From Prevotella sp. (GTDB taxonomy: Bacteria; Bacteroidota; Bacteroidia; Bacteroidales; Bacteroidaceae), in NCBI GenBank assembly GCA_017554105.1, contig JAFZIY010000031.1, positions 62,001 through 126,000 of the forward strand: DNA of 64,000 bases, in the 5' to 3' direction. The notes below the pieces were generated by a model. That model was not told the origin of the DNA, did not search any database, and saw nothing but the letters and a program-made list of their open reading frames with translations. Within the stretch, counting starts at the first letter, position 1; the number at the start of each line of letters is the position of its first letter. Positions 25,850 to 34,836 of this stretch are shown here, piece by piece. The position numbers and the translations under genes are program-made.

Positions 25850-26638
25850 TTATCGGCGAGAGCGGAAGATGAACTTCGCGTGCATAAGGAGTGTTGTGAA
25901 GAGACCATAATGGCTGCGCATTACGGCGAAGCGTTCCTTTAGGGAGTCACGATGATGCAGGGTTGTCTGGCCCTCACGCAGGTAATGTGCCACCACCTGA
26001 TGCACATTGACCAGAGGGAGACTGCTGCGCTCAGCTGCTTTCATGACGTTGATGCACCAGTCAACATCCGATGAGTAGCGGTATTTCAGATTGAACGGTG
26101 TGCGCTTGGCGATATCGGTACGGGCATAGAATGCCTGATGGCACACCAGCATGCCGTTCTTAAACGAGTGCCATGACAGTTGCTCGGGCACTGAAAGATG
26201 GCGCGGACCAAGGTATTTGCCTTCGTTATCATAGATGTCAGTGTCGCCATAGAGCACGGCAGGCAGCGGATTCTGCTCCGCCTCCAGTTCCATGAGCCGC
26301 GCCTTCGTCACTATCTCGCTGAGCGTCTCAGGCGAGGCGAAGGTATCACCGGCATTCATAAAGATGACGTATGTACCCGTGGCACGCTCCAGTCCTTTGT
26401 TCATGGCATCGTAAAGACCACCGTCAGGCTCCGACTTTATCATCACCTGATGACCGTTATGTGCCTCATCAGACTGCTGGCGGTATTGTTCGGCAATGCT
26501 GACGGTATTGTCTTTCGACGCACCATCGACGATAACATGCTCCACATTACGCCATGTCTGACTGAGAACACTGTCGAGCGTGCGCTGCAACACCGCCTCC
26601 GCGTTATATGTTATGGTTATTACACTGAAGGTTATCAT
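25850..26638 (-). CDS. Glycosyltransferase family 2
   Basis: 262 residues from ATG 26638 (a GTG at 26641 is adjacent). Typical GT-A opening SVITITYNAEAVLQRTLDSVL, then IVDGASKDNTV, the donor-site SEPDGGLYDAMNKG and the FMNAGD metal-binding region. A soluble inverting enzyme of the WcaE-like type. It follows the GT4 gene with only 6 bp between, so they are an operon and probably add successive sugars to a surface glycan. Donor and acceptor are unknown. Confidence 0.87.
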   Translation of the reverse strand: MITFSVITITYNAEAVLQRTLDSVLSQTWRNVEHVIVDGASKDNTVSIAEQYRQQSDEAHNGHQVMIKSEPDGGLYDAMNKGLERATGTYVIFMNAGDTFASPETLSEIVTKARLMELEAEQNPLPAVLYGDTDIYDNEGKYLGPRHLSVPEQLSWHSFKNGMLVCHQAFYARTDIAKRTPFNLKYRYSSDVDWCINVMKAAERSSLPLVNVHQVVAHYLREGQTTLHHRDSLKERFAVMRSHYGLFTTLLMHAKFIFRSRR

Positions 26639-26644
26639 CACCGC

Positions 26645-27892
26645 TTATTGTTTCAATGATTTGTAAATACTGATGTACTGCTGTGCCACGACGTTCTCGG
26701 AATATCGGTCAATCACCTCGCTACGCAGGCTTTCACGGTCGATATGATTGTCAAGGGATGCCCATAGGATGCCCTCTGCGAGACTCACGGGGTCTTTCCA
26801 CCGTGCGAGATAACCGTTCTCCTGATGGCGGACTATGTCCGTCTGTCCACTGTTGTCGAACGTAACAGGAAGGCAACCACATGCCAATGCCTCGATGAGC
26901 GTCTGTCCAAAGGTCTCGTACAACGACGAGGAAACGACGCAGTTGGCAGCGGAATACATCATGGAAAGATTATCGTCGCCCTCCACATACCCATTATATA
27001 TATAAGGTACGGGCACCTGCTGAAGTATCGTATTGTCCTTAATGCCGCCAAAAAGCAACAGGCAGAGGTCGTCCTTGGCTATCTTTCCCGTATCGATGAT
27101 ATGTCGCAGGGCATCGCAGAGATAACCGAAGCCCTTGATAGGATTATCGATGCGGGCGGCTCCGTACATCACTACATAGCGACTCTTGATACCAAGGCGA
27201 TGACGGGACTCATCACGTGGGAACAGTTGGAAGCGTGAGAGCGACAGCACATTGGGTACAACACTGACAGCACAGTCACGCAATAGCGTACTCTGGAGCG
27301 CCTCATCCCACAACCAATGACTTACTGCCACAAAGCGCACATGTGCATCACGTAGTATCTCCTGTTTCTTAAGGAACACCTTACGCGACAAATCGCCATC
27401 ATGGGGGAAGCGCAGGAAGGGACAGTTTCCGCACTGTTCGGTAAAGCGACGGCACTCATGGGCATAGTGACAAATTGCCGTAAGTTGCCACATGTCGTGC
27501 ATGGTCCACACCACCGGCTTACCACTTTGCAGTATCTTGCGTATGTTCCCAAGCGACAGCATGCCCTGGTTTATCCAGTGAAGGTGTATGATATCGGCAT
27601 CCTGGAATGCCTTGGTGCGTGTTATGTCCTGACCGGTGTTGGCTATAGAGACAGTGAAAAGGTTCTTCCGCGAGAAGAGATTGGAGGCGAAGATGCGCAG
27701 ACGTTCCCACAGGAAGTTCCACTTCTGGCACCATCTTCCAGGCATCTGAACTACGAAAGAGTCGTCGGTGAGCCGCTCACGCACGAGCATCCGCGCCTCA
27801 ACACCATTGTTGTTGAGAGCCTCAACCAGACGCCGTGCAGCCACAGAGGCTCCACCGCTGACATCACTTGTACTGACAATGAGTACCTTCAT
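26645..27892 (-). CDS. Glycosyltransferase family 4
   Basis: 415 residues from ATG 27892, set by the promoter box at 27901-27908; the frame extends to 27943 but that part is upstream of the promoter. The N-terminus MKVLIVSTSDVSGGAS is the GT-B acceptor-domain opening. A four-Cys cluster (CHYAHECRRFTEQCGNCPF, about residues 132-150) may bind zinc and is seen in one branch of GT4 enzymes. The C-terminal SLYETFGQTLIEALACGCLPV carries the E-x7-E type motif. First gene of an operon with the GT2 gene. Confidence 0.85.
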   Translation of the reverse strand: MKVLIVSTSDVSGGASVAARRLVEALNNNGVEARMLVRERLTDDSFVVQMPGRWCQKWNFLWERLRIFASNLFSRKNLFTVSIANTGQDITRTKAFQDADIIHLHWINQGMLSLGNIRKILQSGKPVVWTMHDMWQLTAICHYAHECRRFTEQCGNCPFLRFPHDGDLSRKVFLKKQEILRDAHVRFVAVSHWLWDEALQSTLLRDCAVSVVPNVLSLSRFQLFPRDESRHRLGIKSRYVVMYGAARIDNPIKGFGYLCDALRHIIDTGKIAKDDLCLLLFGGIKDNTILQQVPVPYIYNGYVEGDDNLSMMYSAANCVVSSSLYETFGQTLIEALACGCLPVTFDNSGQTDIVRHQENGYLARWKDPVSLAEGILWASLDNHIDRESLRSEVIDRYSENVVAQQYISIYKSLKQ

Positions 27893-27900
27893 ATTGCTGA

Positions 27901-27908
27901 CAAAGATA
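27901..27908 (-). promoter_or_regulatory. -7 promoter box for the GT4-GT2 operon
   Basis: Minus-strand TATCTTTG, 8 nt before ATG 27892, predicting an almost leaderless mRNA. Confidence 0.6.
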
Positions 27909-28045
27909 CTTCTAATTTGCGTAAAAAACAAAAAAAAGTGCATTTGGGATGCTGTTTGCGCACACAGTTTGTTGATTTACGTCAAGAAAAGGGCTAAAAG
28001 TAACAAAAAGAGACTCTATTTGTTGCGTGGAATTGAAAATCGTCA

Positions 28046-28053
28046 TACCTTTG
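28046..28053 (+). promoter_or_regulatory. Promoter of a short intergenic transcript
   Basis: TACCTTTG with TTTG about 20 bp upstream (around 28019-28025): a full Bacteroidetes promoter not directly attached to a coding gene. Confidence 0.6.
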
Positions 28054-28057
28054 CATC

Positions 28058-28252
28058 GTCAAAAGGTTAATAGATTGTTTAGGTTAGTAGTAATAGATTT
28101 AGGTTTTTAGTTATTAAATTTAAGGTAAGTTTTTCATGATTGTTAAGGATGACAAAGAGAGCCGTGAGGCTGTCTTTTGATTCAGAAAGGATTTTTAGTT
28201 AAACATATTTTTTACACGCTACAGCTCGCTGAGAGTTGTAGCGTGTTTTTTT
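28058..28252 (+). ncRNA. Candidate small RNA between a promoter and a terminator
   Basis: The region between the two genes (27893-28429) has no coding frame of note. It starts with a promoter at 28046-28053 and ends at a strong intrinsic terminator at 28214-28252, defining a transcript of about 195 nt. An internal small hairpin AGCCGTGAGGCT (about 28160-28171) followed by GTCTTTT could be an early terminator. It may be a free sRNA or the attenuated leader of the C10 protease gene, which however has its own promoter at 28369. Confidence 0.45.
28214..28252 (+). terminator. Intrinsic terminator before the C10 protease gene
   Basis: A perfect 10-bp stem, ACACGCTACA (28214-28223) with TGTAGCGTGT (28237-28246), is followed by a run of seven T. 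Confidence 0.9.
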
Positions 28253-28368
28253 CATGGCAGTTCGCCAATACATGCAGAACAACATAGCGCAGTCACCTAT
28301 TCCCCGCTCCAAATTCTTAAAAAATTAAAAAATAGTTCTGCAGAATGAATAATGTAAAAAAATAGCCA

Positions 28369-28376
28369 TACCTTTG
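28369..28376 (+). promoter_or_regulatory. -7 promoter box for the C10 protease gene
   Basis: TACCTTTG, exact match, with a leader of about 50 nt before ATG 28430. Confidence 0.55.
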
Positions 28377-28429
28377 TATCTCCTTTGGAGAAATAACTAT
28401 AGACCCTACGTAACTAAGTACAACCAAAT

Positions 28430-31400
28430 ATGAAAAGAACTTTTATCATCTTTTTGTCTTTCATCATGGCAATTGCTGTGATGGCAGGCGATGTGACGCC
28501 TGGAGAGGCTTTGCAACAGGCTCAGAGCTTCATCCAGAATCATAAAAGCAGAGTTAAACAAGCATCCGGCACGACAACAGCACCACGCCTGACTATGGTC
28601 AAGCAGGTGAAAGGTCTCTACGTATTCAACGTGGAGAAAAACGGAGGTTTCGTCATCGTCTCCAACGACGACCGCACCATTCCTATTCTCGGGTATAGCG
28701 ACAGCGGTGCCATAGACCCTAACAACATGCCATCCAACATGCTGGCATGGCTACAGGGATATGCCGATGAGATTGCATGGCTGCAACAGCACAGCAGTAC
28801 CGTTATCGCGCCAGCGAGTACCGACGTTCCACGCCGTGTGGGCTCGCACGTCACCACACCCATTAGCCCATTAGTGACCACCACATGGGACCAGGGGGCA
28901 CCGTACAACAACCTATGTCCTAAATATTCTGGCAATAACAGGTCTGCTACAGGCTGCGTGGCAACAGCTATGGCTCAGGTAATGAACTACCACCAATGGC
29001 CACAGTCGGCTACGACAGCTATACCCGGCTACACATCGTACAGCTACAAATTGAGCTTGTCATCACTACCTGCCGTCACCTTCGACTGGAACAACATGCA
29101 GAACAGTTACTCTAGCAATGCAACTGGCGCTGCTGCCGATGCCGTTGCCACGCTGATGCAGTATTGCGGCTACTCGGTAGAGATGGACTACGGTCCCTCG
29201 TCGGGTTCCAATACCGACATGGTGGCTGCCGCTCTCAAGGAATACTTTGATTATAACACCACTACAACACAGTTTGTGTCGCGCAGCATGTACACCGCTG
29301 CCAAATGGGCTGACCTCATATACCATGAGCTGGCCAATGGACGTCCTGTTGTCTATGGAGGCATGTCGTCGGGCGGCGGACATGAGTTCGTGTGCGACGG
29401 CTACAAGTACGAGAACAGCACCGACCTTTTCCACATCAACTGGGGTTGGAGCGGTACCAGCGATGGCTACTTCGTCCTCTCGGCACTTGACCCTGACGAG
29501 CAGGGAATCGGTGGCAGCAGTTCGGATGACGGCTTTAACTACGGACAGGATGCCGTTATCGGTATTCAGCCGTCAACAGGCACAGGAGACATTGCTGATA
29601 TAACACCCAATGTCGTCAACCTGACGCTGAACAGCATGACACCAAGTATCAATCCTGCTTACACTAATATGCAGGTGGACATCACGCTGAACATCACCAA
29701 CAACAGCACGGACGACTACGACGGTGACATCTGGCTCGGCCTTAAATACTCATCAGACGATTACGCACTCCTTGAAGGCAGCAACTTCGTAATTCCTGCT
29801 GGAGAGACAAAAGATATTGTCATTCCATTCACGCCTACTGCGACTGGCACCTACAATCTGGTATTCTTCCTGCCCAATAGCATCGGCTCATATTCTACGG
29901 ACGGAGTGGTGCAAACCACACTCACGGTCGAAACACCGACGACCAACCAATACGTTCCAATATATGGACTCTACTGTGACGAATTCAGTAGGAGCCAGTT
30001 CATCATTCCGGCAGCAAATTTGGAGAATATGCTTTATTCCAATCTCAATGGAGTGACGTTCTATGCCACGGACGGGTCTGTCAGCTGGGGCAATGCAAGG
30101 TTCGATGTTTATCTGAGCGAGGTGTCGGGAACCACCATTTCTGAACTCGAAGACTGGAGTTCGTTAAATAAGGTTTATTCAGGAAGCCTGTCCATCAGCG
30201 ATGGAAAGATGGTAGTCACCTTCGATGATTCTTACCAATATCAGGGCGGCAACCTCTTGGTAGGTATCAACCAAACAGATAAGGGCAGTTATGTAGCATG
30301 CAACTGGATTGGCTCTGTAGCCAACGGTGCTTCTTTAGGTGGATACAACTCTAGCGTCATCCAAAGAAACTTCCTGCCCAAGACCACCTTTGACTTCACA
30401 CCAGGCGAAGCTCCTGACGTGGCAAAACCTACGGACCTTACCGTCAACTACTCAGGCGGTACAACTGCCGAGGTAAGTTGGAGCAGTACGGAGAGTGCAT
30501 GGGATATTGACGTTAACGGCATCGTGACGGAGGATGTCACCAATCCCTACACCCTAACCGATCTTGAATTAGCCACTACCTATACTGTAAAGGTACGTGC
30601 CAAGAAAGGCAGCGAGGTAAGCGAATGGTCTAATCCCGTTACCTTCAACACTGACTTGGCTGATGAAATGTGCCAAATTTCTTTTAAACTTACCGACAGT
30701 TACGGCGACGGTTGGAACGGTGCTACCATTCAGGTAGTGGACGCCCTCACGGGCATTATTATCGGCACTGTGACCAACACTAATGAGGCAGGGGCAAATG
30801 AGGCACAGACCTATCTTATGGATGTTCCCAACGGGCGTGACATCAACTTCGTATGGATGAGCGGAAGCTATGACAGCGAATGCTCATACGAGGTATATGA
30901 TGCGTATGACGATGTAATCTTCTCTGGCAGTGGAGCCATGAACACGGTCACCTACCATGTTGATTGCAGTGCACTCCGAAAACCAGCCAACCTTACTGCT
31001 ACACCGTCATATACGTCAGCCACAGTCAACTGGACGGGCTCCGCAGATGGATATGACCTACGTTACAGAATGATAAAAGGATTCCATTATGGCTTCGAGA
31101 CGGCTGCCCCATGGGCTGTAGATGACTTCGCTCCTTGCACTACATACGATGGTGATGGCCAAGAAACATATTACTTCAGTAGTTGGTCATTCACCAACCA
31201 GAGTTACAAAGGTGCGTGCATCGCTTTCCAGAATGACAATGATGGATCCGATTTCATGAATGCCCATAGCGGAAATGCCTTCGGTGTGATGTTCAATCCA
31301 CTCGACCAATCCACTGCCAACGATTGGCTAATACTCCCGGAAATCACTATTCAAGAAGGTGACGAGTTCTCTTTCTGGGCGAGGGAAATTACCGACCAAT

Positions 31401-32488
31401 ATGGTGCAGAGATCCTCAACATTGGTGTGTACGGTGACACAGATGGTACATTCGCATCAACGATTAAGGAGAATCTTAACATCTCACAAACAGTTTGGAC
31501 TAAGTATACATATCCACTGACAGAATACGTAGGTCAGACTATACGATTGGCTATTAACTGCGTCTCTACGGACGTCTTCGGTGTCATGCTTGATGACATT
31601 TTTGTAGGCAACCCCAACGATGTTGACGAATGGACTACTATTGAGAATGTCACCCCGCCATACGAAATCACTGGATTAAACGAAGAAACCACGTATGAAG
31701 TCCAAGTGCTCAGTGACTACGGCAGTGAAGGTAAGAGTAACTGGTGCGATCCTGTTCTTTTCACTACGCCTAAGGGTATACTCCTGAACAGTAAGGCAGA
31801 CAACAGTGAAACCATTGAAAAGTACGACAGCAAGACAACAAACGTTATGCTCTCCGGACATACCTTATATAAGGACAGTTATTGGAACACGCTTTGTCTA
31901 CCGTTCGCGATGACTGCCGAACAGGTGACGGAACAACTGGCACCGAAGATTCTGAAGACGCTTAGCAGTGCATCCTTCGCAGACGGTACGCTGACACTCA
32001 ACTTCGCAGATGCCACCACGATTGAGGCTGGTAAGCCATACATCATCAAGTGGGATGTCGATGACGACATAACAAATCCGACTTTCATGGATGTCACTAT
32101 CAGCAATACGACTTCCGACATCAATGCTGGCGTGGTTACCTTCAAGGGACTCTATGCTCCGGTGATCTATGCCGCTGGCGTAGTTGACAAGAGCGTCCTC
32201 TTCATGAAGGGTGATGACGCACTCTACTATCCAAACGGCTCAGGTGTCACCAACATTGATGCGTTCCATGCCTACTTCATCCTGAACGGCATCACCGCTG
32301 GCGATATTATCGAACAGGAAGGTCGCATCGTACTAAACTTCGATGATGAATCCACAAGTATAAGCCTCATCTCCAATCCGGGTGAGGAGAGTGATTCATG
32401 GTACACTATCGATGGCCGACGTCTCAACGGCAAGCCGACCAAGAAGGGTATTTACATCGTGAATGGCAAGAAGGTGGTAATAAAGTAA
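28430..32488 (+). CDS. Secreted C10 (streptopain-like) cysteine protease, multidomain T9SS cargo
   Basis: 1352 residues. The order is: signal peptide (about 1-20, ending VMAG); a SpeB-type propeptide with VFNVEKNGGFVIVSNDDR; a C10 domain with catalytic Cys176 (ATGCVATAMAQ) and His318 (GGGHEFVCDGY); beta-sandwich regions; at least two fibronectin-III-like domains (near 665-740 and 860-890 onward); a cleaved-adhesin/choice-of-anchor-J-like domain (about 880-1070); and a C-terminal signal ending KKGIYIVNGKKVVIK of the type used by type IX secretion. It should be a surface or released protease, held inactive until the propeptide is cut. PorU and PorV, encoded just downstream, would process it. 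Confidence 0.9.
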   Translation: MKRTFIIFLSFIMAIAVMAGDVTPGEALQQAQSFIQNHKSRVKQASGTTTAPRLTMVKQVKGLYVFNVEKNGGFVIVSNDDRTIPILGYSDSGAIDPNNMPSNMLAWLQGYADEIAWLQQHSSTVIAPASTDVPRRVGSHVTTPISPLVTTTWDQGAPYNNLCPKYSGNNRSATGCVATAMAQVMNYHQWPQSATTAIPGYTSYSYKLSLSSLPAVTFDWNNMQNSYSSNATGAAADAVATLMQYCGYSVEMDYGPSSGSNTDMVAAALKEYFDYNTTTTQFVSRSMYTAAKWADLIYHELANGRPVVYGGMSSGGGHEFVCDGYKYENSTDLFHINWGWSGTSDGYFVLSALDPDEQGIGGSSSDDGFNYGQDAVIGIQPSTGTGDIADITPNVVNLTLNSMTPSINPAYTNMQVDITLNITNNSTDDYDGDIWLGLKYSSDDYALLEGSNFVIPAGETKDIVIPFTPTATGTYNLVFFLPNSIGSYSTDGVVQTTLTVETPTTNQYVPIYGLYCDEFSRSQFIIPAANLENMLYSNLNGVTFYATDGSVSWGNARFDVYLSEVSGTTISELEDWSSLNKVYSGSLSISDGKMVVTFDDSYQYQGGNLLVGINQTDKGSYVACNWIGSVANGASLGGYNSSVIQRNFLPKTTFDFTPGEAPDVAKPTDLTVNYSGGTTAEVSWSSTESAWDIDVNGIVTEDVTNPYTLTDLELATTYTVKVRAKKGSEVSEWSNPVTFNTDLADEMCQISFKLTDSYGDGWNGATIQVVDALTGIIIGTVTNTNEAGANEAQTYLMDVPNGRDINFVWMSGSYDSECSYEVYDAYDDVIFSGSGAMNTVTYHVDCSALRKPANLTATPSYTSATVNWTGSADGYDLRYRMIKGFHYGFETAAPWAVDDFAPCTTYDGDGQETYYFSSWSFTNQSYKGACIAFQNDNDGSDFMNAHSGNAFGVMFNPLDQSTANDWLILPEITIQEGDEFSFWAREITDQYGAEILNIGVYGDTDGTFASTIKENLNISQTVWTKYTYPLTEYVGQTIRLAINCVSTDVFGVMLDDIFVGNPNDVDEWTTIENVTPPYEITGLNEETTYEVQVLSDYGSEGKSNWCDPVLFTTPKGILLNSKADNSETIEKYDSKTTNVMLSGHTLYKDSYWNTLCLPFAMTAEQVTEQLAPKILKTLSSASFADGTLTLNFADATTIEAGKPYIIKWDVDDDITNPTFMDVTISNTTSDINAGVVTFKGLYAPVIYAAGVVDKSVLFMKGDDALYYPNGSGVTNIDAFHAYFILNGITAGDIIEQEGRIVLNFDDESTSISLISNPGEESDSWYTIDGRRLNGKPTKKGIYIVNGKKVVIK

Positions 32489-32511
32489 GAATAACCACCA
32501 TTCCATAACAA

Positions 32512-32563
32512 TTCCGGCATCAAGAAGGTTCTCCCTTTCTTGATGCCGGAACTGTTTTTTTTA
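32512..32563 (+). terminator. Strong intrinsic terminator after the C10 protease gene
   Basis: TTCCGGCATCAAGAA (32512-32526) pairs with TTCTTGATGCCGGAA (32537-32551), followed by a run of T. It also lies just beyond the end of the convergent ispF fusion gene. Confidence 0.92.
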
Positions 32564-32575
32564 TATGTTTTTGTA

Positions 32576-33499
32576 TTACTTCTCTATCAACACTGTGGCG
32601 AAGGCAGACATTCCTTCCTCGCGGCCTGTGAATCCTAAACGCTCGGTAGTGGTTGCCTTTATGGAGATGTTATCCTCGTCGGTATCCATTATCTCGGCAA
32701 GACAAGCCTTGATTGCTGGCACATGAGGGTTTATCTTCGGACGTTCCGCACACACCGTAGCATCAAGATTTACGAAGTGGTAGCCCTTAGTGGCAATGAG
32801 TTTCATCGTATCACGCAGTATTATCTTGCTGTCCATGCCGTCAGTCTCGTCGGAGGTGTCGGGCCAATGGTAGCCGATGTCACGCATATTTGCAGCCCCA
32901 AGGAGAGCATCGCAGATAGCATGTATCAGTACATCGGCATCACTATGTCCCAGCAATCCCACACTGTGAGGAATCTTTATGCCGCCCAGCCAAAGGTCAC
33001 GGCCCTCCACCAATTTATGCACATCGTAGCCGAAGCCAACACGGATGCAACCCACCCTATGCCCCTCCCTAAGGGATGGGTTTATATCAGACTTTGCATC
33101 TTTTTCTTGAATATTGGTGGGCTGAATAGTTATCAGATAATCATCTATTGTCTCAAGAACTAAATCTATACCTCCAGTAACTTCCTCATTCTTAAATCTT
33201 AATATGGTATAGCCTTCTTCAGACAACCTCTCTGAACGTTCTTTATCTTTCCCTGGTTGTTCACCTTCGAAATGATATCCTCCGTCTATTTCTATTATCA
33301 GTTTCTTTTCAAGACATACGAAATCAGGAATATATCCAAATATAGGATGCTGTCTTCTGAAATGGAACCCTGTTTTATTTCTATCAAGATAGTTCCATAA
33401 CAACGCTTCCGCTTCCGTGGGATTGTTCCTCATTTCACGCGCTTTCTCCAGCAACAATCTGTATGTCGCGCCATCTGTTGTCTCGTAACCGTGTTTCAT
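32576..33499 (-). CDS. ispF: DUF559 nuclease-like domain fused to IspF
   Basis: 307 residues from ATG 33499. Residues about 1-125 are a DUF559/Vsr-like domain (NPTEAEALLWNYL, FHFRRQHPIFGYIPDF, KLIIEIDGGYH, LSEEGYTILRFKNEEV) with the Asp and Glu of a PD-(D/E)xK-type site. Residues about 150-307 are a full IspF (2-C-methyl-D-erythritol 2,4-cyclodiphosphate synthase): GFGYDVHKL, GGIKIPH, GLLGHSDADVLIHA, and KATTTERLGFTGREEG. The linker (NPSLREGHRVG) is encoded by a G/C-rich palindrome. IspF alone is usually near 160 residues, so the nuclease part is an addition. A GTG at 33055 could start IspF by itself. Confidence 0.9.
   Translation of the reverse strand: MKHGYETTDGATYRLLLEKAREMRNNPTEAEALLWNYLDRNKTGFHFRRQHPIFGYIPDFVCLEKKLIIEIDGGYHFEGEQPGKDKERSERLSEEGYTILRFKNEEVTGGIDLVLETIDDYLITIQPTNIQEKDAKSDINPSLREGHRVGCIRVGFGYDVHKLVEGRDLWLGGIKIPHSVGLLGHSDADVLIHAICDALLGAANMRDIGYHWPDTSDETDGMDSKIILRDTMKLIATKGYHFVNLDATVCAERPKINPHVPAIKACLAEIMDTDEDNISIKATTTERLGFTGREEGMSAFATVLIEK
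33062..33080. repeat. REP-like palindrome in the DUF559-IspF linker
   Basis: CCCCTCCCTAAGGGATGGG, one mismatch from a perfect palindrome, lies in frame exactly at the border between the two domains. Confidence 0.7.
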
Positions 33500-33517
33500 A
33501 ATAGTCAAAATAAACTA

Positions 33518-33582
33518 CCCTCCCTAAGGAGGGGTTAAGAAAACATTCGGAGGTGTTCCAACCCTCCTCCCTTAGGGAGGGG
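33518..33582. repeat. Two REP-like palindromes before the DUF559-ispF gene
   Basis: CCCTCCCTAAGGAGGGG (33518-33534) and CCTCCCTTAGGGAGG (33566-33580) lie between the fusion gene and porV; each is a near-perfect palindrome. Confidence 0.75.
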
Positions 33583-33593
33583 ATGGAGGTGGA

Positions 33594-34772
33594 TTACCTC
33601 CTATGGAACAAGTCCTTGATTCCGTCCATATCGAATGTAAGGGAGAAGCGAAGCGTCTGGTCGAGAGGGTTACTCTTAGCCGTTGCGATGACATATCCAG
33701 CATCGAGTGAGAACACACTCATGCGGAATCCGGCACCGACGGTGAAGTACTTACGGTTACCCTTGTTCTCACTCTCATGGTGATAACCGGCACGAACAGA
33801 GAACTGGTCGTGGTAGGTATACTCAGCACCTACGCTCCATTGTATCTCCTGCAGTTCCTCGCTGAATCCTCCTGGCGCATCACTGAAACTCTTGAATATT
33901 CCGCTTATTGACGATACGTCGTAGTATTCACGCTGAACGCGGTCGTCATAGTCGGATGTTGACTCTCCCTCGTTAATCTTCGGATAGGTAGGAACAAGCA
34001 GTTTGTTGGCATCAGCGGCTATTGAGAAACGGTTATACTCGTCTATTGGCACCATGAGCGATGCACCCAGACGCAGGTTCGTAGGTATGAACTCGCTGCG
34101 ATCATCACCTCCGAAACTAATCTTTGAACCGATATTACTGATGTTCATACCCAGACCGAGCTGGCACTCACGCGAACCGAGGTTGATATAGTTCTGATAA
34201 TAGAGTGCGATGTCTGCCGCGAAGGCAGAGCCAGGAGACGTGTCTTCGCTGTAGTCGTAGGTAAGGTCACTGTAAATCCAGCGCACACCAGCAGCCAGAG
34301 AGAACTTCTCGCTAAGCATAAGAGAGTATGCCACGTCGAGAGAAAGCTCGTATGGCTTGATGGTCATGCCGTCGTCGGCAGTGATACTACTACCCATTAT
34401 CACCTCACCAAGTGAGAAATAGCGCAGCGAACCACTGACTGCAGAATAGTCACCGATGCGGTAATAGCCTGCCATATACGCCAGGTCCATGTCGTTAACG
34501 AGTTGACGGAGCCACGGGGTATAGTTCAGTGACACTCCCGCACGACTGATATTGAACGGGTATTTCGCAGGGTTCCAGTATTGCGAGTTGACATCAGGGT
34601 CGGTGGCAGCACCGACGTCACCCATACCTGCCGCACGAGCATCAGGAGCGATGCTCTGTGATGTTACCGATGTATTCACGGGATTGAACATGTTCTTCTT
34701 GTCCTGAGCACTGACGCTGACGGCAAAGAGAACAGCCAAAGCGATGAAAATTATTCTTGATTTCTGGTTCAT
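33594..34772 (-). CDS. porV: Type IX secretion outer-membrane protein PorV (LptO)
   Basis: 392 residues from ATG 34772, which opens the signal peptide MNQKSRIIFIALAVLF...SAQ; the upstream extension has none. The mature protein begins with the PorV-typical blocks TSQSIAPDARAAGMGD and SQYWNPAKY and then shows amphipathic strands of a FadL-like 14-strand barrel. PorV receives cargo from the translocon, keeps it at the outer membrane and works with the sortase PorU. The porU gene lies directly upstream with 64 bp between, the usual arrangement in Bacteroidetes. Confidence 0.93.
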   Translation of the reverse strand: MNQKSRIIFIALAVLFAVSVSAQDKKNMFNPVNTSVTSQSIAPDARAAGMGDVGAATDPDVNSQYWNPAKYPFNISRAGVSLNYTPWLRQLVNDMDLAYMAGYYRIGDYSAVSGSLRYFSLGEVIMGSSITADDGMTIKPYELSLDVAYSLMLSEKFSLAAGVRWIYSDLTYDYSEDTSPGSAFAADIALYYQNYINLGSRECQLGLGMNISNIGSKISFGGDDRSEFIPTNLRLGASLMVPIDEYNRFSIAADANKLLVPTYPKINEGESTSDYDDRVQREYYDVSSISGIFKSFSDAPGGFSEELQEIQWSVGAEYTYHDQFSVRAGYHHESENKGNRKYFTVGAGFRMSVFSLDAGYVIATAKSNPLDQTLRFSLTFDMDGIKDLFHRR

Positions 34773-34836
34773 CTTGTGAAGTTTTTTGTGGTGCACAACC
34801 TTGCACACCATTAATAATAACTCTATTATCCTGTTT

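Noticed and set aside
27893-27943. Upstream extension of the GT4 gene
   Set aside because: It lies over and beyond the -7 promoter box at 27901-27908; the family N-terminus MKVLIVSTSDVSGG starts at 27892.
33055-33499. DUF559 as a separate gene from ispF
   Set aside because: The frame is continuous with no stop in the linker; a separate GTG start for IspF at 33055 is possible but the fused reading is the direct one. It would be overturned if a sequencing error lies in the linker.
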